Source of the DNA: Alteromonas sp. KUL42
GTDB taxonomy: Bacteria > Pseudomonadota > Gammaproteobacteria > Enterobacterales > Alteromonadaceae
NCBI RefSeq assembly: GCF_006538325.1
Contig: NZ_BJKK01000003.1
Span: 186,001-250,000, forward strand
Reading direction: 5' to 3'
Length of the DNA stretch: 64,000 bases
Below the pieces are notes generated by a model, which was given only the letters and a program-made list of their open reading frames with translations, was not told the origin of the DNA and did not search any database. A program made the position numbers and the translations under genes. Position 1 is the stretch's first letter. Each line of letters starts with the position of its first letter. Shown in pieces: positions 9,005-16,978 of this stretch.

Positions 9005-11242
9005 ATGAGCGACATTTTTGAGTTCAGTCCAGAGGAAGGAAATCACCGCCCGATAGAAAAAAGCTGGGTAGTACTTAGTGTCGAAGACGATCAATCATAT
9101 CAAGACGTTTTAGATATTGCACTGCAAGATGTCGTTTATGATAATCGAAAAATAGAGTTACTTCGAGCATCCTCCGCGGCAGCGGCTGCAACTATTTTAT
9201 CTACGCGTCAAGACATCAGCCTTATCTTGCTTGATATCGTAATGGAAACCGACGATGCAGGTTTTTATCTCATAGACACTATTCGCAATGTAATTGGTGA
9301 CGAGCTGGTTAGAATAGTCGTACTAACAGGTCAACCTGGCGTTATGCCTCACAATAAAGCAGTCAGCGAATACAATATTTCTGAATATTGGAATAAAACT
9401 GAGCTTAGTGCTGAAAAACTAAAAAGCGTTGTAATCAGCAATCTAAGAACATGGCAAATGTCCCATGAATTAAGGATGGCTCGCCGCGGTCTTCAAATGA
9501 TTGTCGATGCTTCGCGCGCATTAACTGCAAAACAAGACACTACAGGCTTTGCCCACACCGTATTAGAAGAGATAGCAAGAATAATTAATGTACCCGATAC
9601 AGGAGGTATTGTCTGTATTGTTAAATCTGGCATAGACAATTTACAACGCGCACCGATTGTAGCAGCGAGCAGCTACTTCAAAGAGCTTATTGACACTCAG
9701 TTAGAGCGAGTATTCAGCATCTATTCTGAGGGCCGAAGGCAGCGTATTGAAAATGCCTTGCAGGACGCATGGAAAGCACAAAAACACGTCTTTGAAGAAG
9801 ACTTCACACTGCTTTACTTCGACACCAGAGAGCATAATGATAAACAGTATTTAATGCTGGTAGACTCACCTAACTCTCTTGATAACAATCAACTTTACCT
9901 GCTGCAAGCATTTGCTGAAAACATTAGCTCTGGTTTTGTTAATCAAGCTTTAATGAACAAGCTGAGCCAATTGGCCTATCTCGATAGCCCAACTGGGCTT
10001 CACAATAGAAACTGGTTAGCAAGAGAACTACGGCAACAATCTAAATTTCACCTAGAGAATAGCTCACTTGTATTGTTTCGCCTACTGAACTATGACACCG
10101 CGGAAATGATAGCAGGGCATGAACATGCCACTAAGATGTTTAAGATTTTTGGTAAATTCATCAAGCAACACATGGCACAACATTATTTAATGGCTGTGTG
10201 GGACAAAGAGACAATAGCCCTAGTTTTCCCTCTCGACAAAAAGCCTACTAATGATGACATTGATGTTATTCAAACTAAAACAATAGAAATGGGCGAGCTT
10301 GACATTCAATTGCAATTTCAAGTAGGCATTTTAGATTTAAAGGATACTAGATCCTTAAACTTATCTGAAATACTCGTTTTAGCCGACACTGCTTTAGGCA
10401 AGGCACGTAAATTAGGTCTCAAAATATACAACTTTGATTATGACCTAATTCAACGGCTTTCGAGCCGTATGCGAATTCTAACCGCATTGAAAGCCTCATT
10501 AGTCACCCGTGATGAGTTTTTTCTTGTATTGCAACCCAAAGTTGAATTAGCGACGGCAAAACCTGTGGGCTTTGAAGCTTTGCTTCGCTGGAAGATGAAG
10601 GATGGTAGTTTGTGTCCACCTTCTGACTTTGTCCCTATCGCTGAGGCCTCTGGTTTAAGCTTGGAACTTTCCGAAATGGTACTTGCAAAAACCATTGAAG
10701 TAATTCAACGTTTAAGACGAAAAGGATATACACTCCCGGTTTCATTTAATCTTGCAAATAGTGATGTTGTTAGCCCAATTATATTTAAGGAAATCTATCG
10801 CAGTATTGATGAACACGACATTGATGCCGCTCTTATTGAAGTAGAAATTACTGAAACACAGGCAACCGAAGACTATGCTGTAATAAACCCAATATTGCGC
10901 ACTCTTATCGACAAAGGTGTGAGTATTAGTATTGATGATTTTGGAACAGGTTATTCTTCACTCACGCAACTGGCCGAGCTTGCGGCCACTACTATCAAAC
11001 TCGACCAAAAATTTGTTAATGATTTATCTGTCAAAAGCAATGACAAAGCACTCCATATAGTACAAATGATTGCTCGTTTATCAGAACGTTTTGGTTTTAA
11101 CTTAATTGCTGAAGGAGTAGAAACTGAAGAGCAACGACAGCTGCTTTTAGAAAATGGCTACGAGTACGCTCAGGGGTACTACTTTGCCAAACCTATGCCT
11201 TTAGATGAATTGTTAGTATGGTTAAACTCAAGTGCGACCTAG
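9005..11242 (+). CDS. response regulator with REC, DUF3369, degenerate GGDEF and EAL domains (c-di-GMP phosphodiesterase)
   Basis: A 745-residue regulator. The receiver (about 20-145) has acidic residues VEDDQ and the acceptor aspartate in LILLDIVME. A DUF3369 region (about 165-320) follows. The next domain has GGDEF-family structure (SPTGLHNRNWL), but the signature position reads WDKET, so cyclase activity is not expected. The EAL domain (about 500-745) is intact: FEALLRW, NLANSD, EITETQ, IDDFGTGYSS and KLDQKFV carry the metal and catalytic residues. Phosphorylation probably controls c-di-GMP breakdown. I prefer the ATG at 9005, with AGGAG five bases upstream, over the GTG at 8999 inside that site. 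The next gene, a histidine kinase, overlaps by 11 bp and is the natural phosphodonor. Confidence 0.9.
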   Translation: MSDIFEFSPEEGNHRPIEKSWVVLSVEDDQSYQDVLDIALQDVVYDNRKIELLRASSAAAAATILSTRQDISLILLDIVMETDDAGFYLIDTIRNVIGDELVRIVVLTGQPGVMPHNKAVSEYNISEYWNKTELSAEKLKSVVISNLRTWQMSHELRMARRGLQMIVDASRALTAKQDTTGFAHTVLEEIARIINVPDTGGIVCIVKSGIDNLQRAPIVAASSYFKELIDTQLERVFSIYSEGRRQRIENALQDAWKAQKHVFEEDFTLLYFDTREHNDKQYLMLVDSPNSLDNNQLYLLQAFAENISSGFVNQALMNKLSQLAYLDSPTGLHNRNWLARELRQQSKFHLENSSLVLFRLLNYDTAEMIAGHEHATKMFKIFGKFIKQHMAQHYLMAVWDKETIALVFPLDKKPTNDDIDVIQTKTIEMGELDIQLQFQVGILDLKDTRSLNLSEILVLADTALGKARKLGLKIYNFDYDLIQRLSSRMRILTALKASLVTRDEFFLVLQPKVELATAKPVGFEALLRWKMKDGSLCPPSDFVPIAEASGLSLELSEMVLAKTIEVIQRLRRKGYTLPVSFNLANSDVVSPIIFKEIYRSIDEHDIDAALIEVEITETQATEDYAVINPILRTLIDKGVSISIDDFGTGYSSLTQLAELAATTIKLDQKFVNDLSVKSNDKALHIVQMIARLSERFGFNLIAEGVETEEQRQLLLENGYEYAQGYYFAKPMPLDELLVWLNSSAT

Positions 11243-13111
11243 ATCCACAAAAAACCAATTATCCATTCCAACTAAATGGCGAATTTCGTGGTTGCTTTTT
11301 GTATCACTCGTTTGCGCTACCGTTTTTCGATTTTCTTTTATTGAAAAGCTTGCTGATACCAAACAACCTTTTGAAGTTCGTCAAAATGCCATAATCGATA
11401 AAGCGGCGTTACTCATAAATACTCGTCTGAGCTTGGTAGAGACACAAATTCGACTGTTTAAACACGAGCTGACTCTACTTAATCCCAGCGCCAACCAGTT
11501 AGAATCTGCGATGAGATCTATATTCACCCTCTACCGAGATTCATTGCAAGTGCGCTGGATTGATTTACAAGGCGCAGAGCAAGTACGCCTGAATAAAACA
11601 GAAGATAACCGTGTTGTCGCTGTTCCAATTGGGCAATTACAAAATAAATATCAGCGCTATTACACCCAAGCAGGGCTTGCGCTTGATAATGATTCCGTTT
11701 TCATATCTCAAATTGACCTAAACGTTGAGCAAGGTATCGTTCAACGCCCTTTTCAGCCCACATTACGGGCCGTGATAAAAACCCAGTTACCTAGCAAAGG
11801 CGAAGGCCTTTTGGTGATCAACTTTGACTTACGTTCACTACTAGCGCAAGTCTCATCACTCAATGAGGAAAACATTCAATTATTAATAAGTGCAGGTGCA
11901 AAGCGTTGGGTAGTCCACCCTAATAAAGACAATGAATGGCGAATAGATTTAAAAAAAGCACCTAGCAATATATCAACGGATTTACCTGATTTACTAGCCC
12001 TACTTAAAGAAGTAAATATCGCGCAAGGTGTTGAGATCGATAATCAACTTTATACAGCGCAAAGTATAAAGTCACCCTATGAAAGAAAAGGAAGTTTGCC
12101 TGATATTTATGTTGTCAGTCGCACAGCACCGTCAGTACTGCCCACATTAAAGAAAAGTGCAATGCTGTACGCTGTCCTTGTTGCGATTGCGACAGGTTTG
12201 GGCGGGTTTGTTATCTATGTTTCCTACTCTCGCTATCTCAAGAGTATAAATTCCTTAAACGAAGAATTAGCACGCCAAAGAGACAATCTACAAAGTTCCC
12301 TTGAGCGTCAATCAGCACTAATCGACGAACTGGCCGAATCAAAAAAGCTGTCATCACTCAGTATTATGGTGGCAGGCCTCGCTCATGAATTAAATACCCC
12401 CGTTGGTGCAACACAACTGGCACTATCCAATCAACGAGCATTGTTAGAAAAATTAGTTAAAAACAAAAAGAAGGGCTTACCAAATCAGCTTTTGAGCACT
12501 ACATAGAGCAAACGCAGCAGTCTTTGCACCAAGCACAGCACAATAATCAACGGGCGATAGAGCTTGTTCACAGTTTTAAACGCCTTACTTTCGAGCGCGC
12601 AATTAACGAACAGATGCACTTTAGCGTGAAACAACACCTAAACGACCTCTGCAAATCAATGAAGGGCCTGTTACACAAAAACAATATTTACCTGAAGGTG
12701 CATGTGCATGAGGAATTATCGCTTTTTGGTTTTGCAGGGGCGTTTAGTCAAATTGTGCAAATTATACTTAGCAATGCTATCGATCACGCCTTTGACGGTA
12801 TGGCTGGTGCGCGTATCGAATTAATTGGAGAGCAGCGTAACAATGATATTGTAGTCCGTGTAATAGACAATGGTAAGGGAATAAAGCCAGAGGAATTGCC
12901 TCGTATTTTCGACCCTTTCTTTACTACAAAACGACAAGAAAGTCATACAGGGCTTGGACTACATATGGCCAAAATATGGATTGAACAGGCTTTCAATGGA
13001 GAAATTCGCGTTGATTCAACCGAAGGAAGAGGGACAAGTTTCGAACTCAAATTTCGCTCTATAGAACAAGGTTTCTGCCCTTTACCATCTTCTAAAACCG
13101 AATTAATATAA
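11232..13111 (+). pseudogene. periplasmic-sensing histidine kinase, split in two by a -1 frameshift
   Basis: Two frames together make one kinase of about 625 residues. The first (11232-12506, 424 residues) has a membrane helix (SWLLFVSLVCATVF), a periplasmic sensor of about 270 residues, a second helix (YAVLVAIATGLGGFVIY), a coiled coil and the H-box GLAHELNTPVG. The second, from about 12470 to 13111, supplies the rest of HisKA (EHYIEQTQQS, ELVHSFKRL) and the ATPase domain (DNGKGI, GLGLHMAK). They join if one A is added to the A5 run at 12465-12469, which restores KEGLTKSAFEHYIEQ in frame. As sequenced, the first product lacks the ATPase domain. The GTG start lies inside the end of the upstream c-di-GMP regulator gene, so the pair is coupled. 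Whether this is a sequencing error, a mutation or recoding is open. Confidence 0.85.
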
Positions 13112-13128
13112 TTTTGCGTTGAAAAAAA

Positions 13129-13632
13129 TTAAGTTTTGTATTCTTCTTTAAGCAATGCAAAAACAAACTTGTCATAAAAAGTATTGTTTTTATAAATCGC
13201 TTTCGCCATTTTGGCTTCTTCAACAAAACCGCATTTAAGCAGTAAACGTCTAGAAGCTAGGTTATCGGAAAACACGGCACCAAATATGCGAATAATGTCA
13301 GTTTCAGCAAACACCATATGGATGATTTGCTTTATCGCCAGTGCTGTAATGCCTTGGCGCCAATGAGACTTTGCCAACCAGTAACCAATTTCGCCGCTAC
13401 GTGAGTATTCAAACTCACCGCGATTAACACCAATACAGCCAACCAATTGCCCCTCGTATTCAATAGCGCGAATGACACCTTGCTGGCTGCCTTCTTCAAT
13501 CCACCATATTGCATCGTCTGGAGTATAGGGACTGGGTATTTTACTCGACAGATATCGCGTTACTTCAGCATCATTTAGTATCGACACCAAGGGTGTAACG
13601 TCTGACTTTTTAAAAGGTCTTAGCGTTATCAT
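13129..13632 (-). CDS. GNAT acetyltransferase, RimJ/RimL type
   Basis: A 167-residue protein of the RimJ/RimL branch. It opens with MITLRPFKKSDVTPLVSILN, typical of this branch, and shows GEIGYWLAKSHWRQGITALA as the acetyl-CoA binding strand-turn-helix with the expected RQGI variant of the RxxGxA motif, then FSDNLASRRLLLKCGF as motif B. Family members acetylate the N-terminus of ribosomal proteins, amino acids or antibiotics; the substrate here is unknown. The start codon sits two bases after the stop codon of the 122-residue protein upstream, suggesting an operon. It converges with the split histidine kinase gene, leaving only 17 bp between stops. Confidence 0.85.
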   Translation of the reverse strand: MITLRPFKKSDVTPLVSILNDAEVTRYLSSKIPSPYTPDDAIWWIEEGSQQGVIRAIEYEGQLVGCIGVNRGEFEYSRSGEIGYWLAKSHWRQGITALAIKQIIHMVFAETDIIRIFGAVFSDNLASRRLLLKCGFVEEAKMAKAIYKNNTFYDKFVFALLKEEYKT

Positions 13633-13634
13633 GC

Positions 13635-14003
13635 TCAGCTTCCAGAAACGGCATAAGTTAACTGACAGTCTATATATTTGAGCATTTTGTTTACCACGTG
13701 AGGCACAGTGATTTCAGTGCTTTTGCGTTCAATACTCGCGTCTTGTTTTTTAATGCTTGTATCTTTATTTTCAATAATCGCTTCGACCAAAATATCACAC
13801 TCATCATAACCAATTTGCTGACGAATAAAATAGTCATTTAATTCATCGAACAATGGCTCTTCTAAGGGGACAAGACCAACAAAGCTATCCTGATCGGCAA
13901 CTTGATAAAACTGTGCACCACGAATTTCTTTTTTAAGGGTATAGGCCTGCATTCTATTTAGCTTTAAAAAACGAAAGCTCACTTTTACTGTTTGATTTTT
14001 CAA
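13635..14003 (-). CDS. conserved-looking hypothetical protein, 122 residues
   Basis: I do not recognise a named family. The protein has an N-terminal part rich in beta-type residues (VKVSFRFLKLNRM), a central acidic segment (EEPLFDELNDYFIRQQIGYDECDILVEAIIE), a lysine-rich stretch and a C-terminus with two cysteines separated by a strand. No signal peptide or membrane helix is seen. Its stop lies two bases before the start of the downstream acetyltransferase gene on the same strand, so the two are almost certainly co-translated; it may be a partner or substrate-recognition protein, which is inference only. The start at 14003 has an AAACCTTG stretch upstream but no strong ribosome binding site. 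Confidence 0.6.
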   Translation of the reverse strand: MKNQTVKVSFRFLKLNRMQAYTLKKEIRGAQFYQVADQDSFVGLVPLEEPLFDELNDYFIRQQIGYDECDILVEAIIENKDTSIKKQDASIERKSTEITVPHVVNKMLKYIDCQLTYAVSGS

Positions 14004-14062
14004 GGTTTACTCATCAGTTTGTTAGCAAAGCCCAATATAACACACAATGACTAATCAACGCG

Positions 14063-14692
14063 CTAGACAATCAACAAAAGCGTGGCCGCTGTCGCAGCGC
14101 CCATTGTTAAGTTGAAATGTCTTCTTCTTGTTGGTGAGCTCAACCACAAACGCATCTTTGCCCCTGCCGCTGCCCAAACTGAAATACTTGGAAAGCCTAT
14201 CAGGGCAAAAGCGAGCACAATGGCAACGCCCGATTGCACATAATACTCACCGGGAACCGTAAATGTGCCTACACTGGCCAAAGCCATCATCCAGGCTTTC
14301 GGGTTAATTAATTGAAATAATGCCCCTTCCCACCACTTAAATGGCCCTTTTGTAGCGTCGGCTTTATCCTCAGTTTTAGCCTCAATGTCTTCATAAACAG
14401 AATCTGTAACTGGCGATGTGGCAATTTTAAATGCTAACCATAATAGGTAGGCGACACCAAGCACTTTAAGTATTGTGTAAAGCACGGGAAAGATACTAAA
14501 CAACGCCCCAACGCCTAATAAGGTGCTAACCATTAATCCAGCAACGCCAATGACTATACCGACCATGTGAGGCAGGGTTTTAACGTAACCATATTGCGCC
14601 CCAGACGCCAACAACATCATATTGTTAGGCCCAGGCGTTACTGTGCTAATGAATGCAAATGTGCAAAGCGCTACAAATAATGAGAATTCCAT
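14063..14692 (-). CDS. LysE/RhtB-family amino-acid exporter
   Basis: A 209-residue inner-membrane protein with about six hydrophobic helices. The first helix ends in FISTVTPGPNNMMLLASGAQ, the signature PGPNN of the LysE/RhtB family, and a second conserved block is FQLINPKAWMMALASV. The family exports amino acids or related compounds driven by the proton gradient. It is divergent from a MocR-type regulator across a 210-bp gap filled with repeated operator-like sites, a standard pairing in which the regulator controls the exporter. A linker of charged residues (EDIEAKTEDKADATKG) in the middle is longer than usual for this family and probably lies in the cytosol. The exported compound is not known. 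Confidence 0.9.
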   Translation of the reverse strand: MEFSLFVALCTFAFISTVTPGPNNMMLLASGAQYGYVKTLPHMVGIVIGVAGLMVSTLLGVGALFSIFPVLYTILKVLGVAYLLWLAFKIATSPVTDSVYEDIEAKTEDKADATKGPFKWWEGALFQLINPKAWMMALASVGTFTVPGEYYVQSGVAIVLAFALIGFPSISVWAAAGAKMRLWLSSPTRRRHFNLTMGAATAATLLLIV

Positions 14693-14788
14693 AATAAATA
14701 CACCTGTTAAATTTCACCGACACGTCGCGGTTTCACTACATTACAAGCTTTAGTGTGTATTAAGCAGAACCAAAGAATGCCATTTACA

Positions 14789-14887
14789 ACCATACAGATA
14801 AACAGAATCATCAACTGTATGGTGTTAATTCTGTCAAACTGTATGGTTAATACTGTAGTTAGTTTGCTTTATAGTTGTTTGTATGGT
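14789..14887. promoter_or_regulatory. array of four TGTATGGT-type sites, likely MocR operators
   Basis: CTGTATGGT occurs at 14815-14823 and again at 14839-14847, with TTGTATGGT at 14879-14887 in the same orientation. The inverse, ACCATACAG, is at 14789-14797. The direct copies start 24 and 40 bp apart. MocR regulators such as GabR are known to bind direct repeats containing ATACCA; the core here is the related ACCATA. The array fills the space between the divergent exporter and MocR-type genes, so autoregulation and control of the exporter are expected. Confidence 0.65.
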
Positions 14888-14914
14888 GTTTAAGTCAATC
14901 AAGTGAGCTGTGTA

Positions 14915-16384
14915 ATGACTTTGTATTCAAATTTGGCCAATAGTGTGAAAGCACAAATTCAACGCGGGCGCTTTACCGCCGGAGATAAGTTGCCTTCAGT
15001 GCGTCAATTAGCGAAAGAACACAAGGTGAGTATTGCTACTGTACAAGAGGCTTATCGGGTGCTTGAGACGGAAATGTATGCACAAGCCAAACCTAAATCG
15101 GGCTATTTTGTGCCACATAACATGCCTTATGAGAACACCCCAAAAATGACCAAGCCGCCGCAGCGCCCTATGGATGTATCTCAATGGGAAGACGTTTTCG
15201 ACATGTTATTAAATACGTTTTCGAAGGAATCTCATACGGACATAAAATGCCAATTTCAGCACGCCATGCCCGACATGCATGCAAAAACGCTGACGCCTTT
15301 GACCAAGCGCTTACAAGAGTTAACCAAAAACCGTGCTTTTGACGGTATGGTCTATGGCGATGTTAAAGGTGATGTTGGTCTTCGCAAGCAACTTAGCCGC
15401 TTAGTGGCTGCGTCGGGCTGTCAGTTACATCACGACGAATTTATCGTAACCTCTGGGTGCCAAGAAGCACTCTCTGTGTGCTTACGCGCAGTTGCTGAAG
15501 CAGGTGATATTATTGCAGTTGAATCACCTGGCTTTTACGGCGCAATGCAGGCCATTAAAGGCGCTAACTTGAAAGCTCTAGAAATTCCCACCCATTCAAG
15601 TACCGGGTTGAGTTTAGACGCTTTGCGATTAGCCGTCGACCAATGGCCCATTAAAGCCATATTGGTGACCCCAACCGTGAACAATCCACAGGGCTTTGTC
15701 ATGCCCGATGAAAACAAGCAGGCGCTTTATGCCCTTGCCCGAGAATACGATATCGCCATTATCGAAGATGATATTTACGGTGATATTGCTTATTCCTATC
15801 CCCGCCCCCGTACCATTAAATCATTTGATGAAGACGGACGGGTTTTATTGTGCTCATCGTTTTCAAAAACCCTCGCACCGGGATTTCGCGTTGGTTGGAT
15901 AGCACCTGGCAGTTTTAGAAATAAAGTACTTCACGGTAAGTATGTCAGCAGTTCCATGTGTCCCACGCTTCCGCAATTAGCGATTGCAAGTTTTATAGAG
16001 CAAGGCGGCTATGACCGTCATATACGTGCCATGCGTCAAGAATATCAAAGTGCACGCGATGCATTTAGAAGTGACATTAAGCGGCACTTTCCCACCGACA
16101 CGTGTGTAAGTTTTCCGGAAGGAGGTTACGTGCTATGGGTGGAGCTCCCCTCTCAATACGATTGTGTAAAACTGGCAGAGATCGCGCGTCAACACGGTAT
16201 TTTTATCGCACCTGGACAACTTTTCTCTGCAACGGGTAAATACCGAAATTGTTTGCGTTTTAACTTTATAGACAGTACGTCAGCGCAACGCAGTAACGCT
16301 ATTGAAGTATTGGGGAGCCTGATAAAAACGCAAAGTTCAACACGCTCTAATGATACTGAAAGTTCACAGAGCATGGATCGTTGA
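14915..16384 (+). CDS. MocR-type transcriptional regulator (GntR DNA-binding domain fused to an aminotransferase-like domain)
   Basis: The N-terminal 75 residues form a GntR winged helix (GRFTAGDKLPSVRQLAKEH then SIATVQEAYRVLE). The remainder is a fold-type I aminotransferase-like domain with SPGFYG, TPTVNNPQGFVM, IIEDDIYGDI and the PLP lysine in SSFSKTLAPGFRVGW. Such proteins bind PLP and an amino compound and act as activators or repressors rather than enzymes. The divergent LysE-type exporter and the repeat array make exporter control its likely job. A GTG at 14903 is an alternative start, but the ATG at 14915 matches the common beginning of this family; neither has a clear ribosome binding site. 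A serine/threonine-rich tail follows the last conserved block. Confidence 0.9.
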   Translation: MTLYSNLANSVKAQIQRGRFTAGDKLPSVRQLAKEHKVSIATVQEAYRVLETEMYAQAKPKSGYFVPHNMPYENTPKMTKPPQRPMDVSQWEDVFDMLLNTFSKESHTDIKCQFQHAMPDMHAKTLTPLTKRLQELTKNRAFDGMVYGDVKGDVGLRKQLSRLVAASGCQLHHDEFIVTSGCQEALSVCLRAVAEAGDIIAVESPGFYGAMQAIKGANLKALEIPTHSSTGLSLDALRLAVDQWPIKAILVTPTVNNPQGFVMPDENKQALYALAREYDIAIIEDDIYGDIAYSYPRPRTIKSFDEDGRVLLCSSFSKTLAPGFRVGWIAPGSFRNKVLHGKYVSSSMCPTLPQLAIASFIEQGGYDRHIRAMRQEYQSARDAFRSDIKRHFPTDTCVSFPEGGYVLWVELPSQYDCVKLAEIARQHGIFIAPGQLFSATGKYRNCLRFNFIDSTSAQRSNAIEVLGSLIKTQSSTRSNDTESSQSMDR

Positions 16385-16442
16385 TCCACATCAACGCAAC
16401 ATTGACCAAGAATACGCACAATAAAACCATCGAAACTACTGT

Positions 16443-16859
16443 GTGAACTTGCGTATGCTTACCCTTGTAAACGACACTAATTCAAATGATGACATTACCC
16501 CAGAAGCACACGGGTTATATAAACTATCATTAAAACCCGCAACGCAAGTGGCCATAGAAACCAAACCCGTGTTTGGTGCTAACATTACCCTTCACAAAGG
16601 AGTAATGGCTCATTCGAGTTTTATAGCAACACCAGACAATATCATGGGCTGGGTTGATCACGGTGGACTATCATATTTTTCAGTAAATGAAGGGCCAACC
16701 TCTAAACCAAATGAAGACGGTGCAGCACACTTACCTTCTCAATTTTTGAGCACTGATGGTGGAATTCTGCGGGTTACTTCACCTACTCGCATCTATTTAA
16801 TTGCTACAGTGCCTATCGACATACACAAACACGGTTTGTGCTTTTTCACTCCGGTATGA
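16443..16859 (+). CDS. hypothetical protein, 138 residues (or 134 from a second start)
   Basis: I do not recognise the family. The protein has no signal peptide or membrane helix. Its pattern of short strands with glycines (KPVFGANITLHKG, GWVDHGGLSYFSVNEG, DGGILRVTSPTRIYLIATVP) suggests a compact all-beta domain. Two starts are possible: GTG at 16443 and ATG at 16455; neither has a good ribosome binding site. It lies 58 bp after the MocR-type gene on the same strand and may be read through from it. Its stop codon is part of a perfect 44-bp palindrome. Codon use looks like that of the neighbours, so I treat it as a real gene with moderate confidence. Confidence 0.55.
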   Translation: MNLRMLTLVNDTNSNDDITPEAHGLYKLSLKPATQVAIETKPVFGANITLHKGVMAHSSFIATPDNIMGWVDHGGLSYFSVNEGPTSKPNEDGAAHLPSQFLSTDGGILRVTSPTRIYLIATVPIDIHKHGLCFFTPV

Positions 16860-16900
16860 GACTATACCTTAAGAGTGCATACTCTTAAGGTATAGTCTCA
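16857..16900. repeat. perfect 44-bp palindrome overlapping the stop codon of the preceding gene
   Basis: A 20-bp arm, beginning with the TGA stop at 16857-16859 (TGAGACTATACCTTAAGAGT), is followed by the loop GCAT and an exact inverted copy ending at 16900. There are no mismatches and no T stretch behind it, so a classical terminator is not obvious, although such a hairpin could stop or stabilise transcripts from either side. It lies between a plus-strand gene and the end of recD on the minus strand. Confidence 0.9.
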
Positions 16901-16978
16901 AGGAATTAAACTTGAAGATATTTAATTTAAAAATATACCACTGAAAGATGTGATGTCTAATTAGTAATCGTATTCTTT

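Noticed and set aside
13129..14003. A GNAT toxin with an antitoxin partner
   Set aside because: The acetyltransferase is of the RimJ/RimL branch, not the TacT/AtaT type, and the partner has no ribbon-helix-helix pattern, so a toxin-antitoxin call is not supported.
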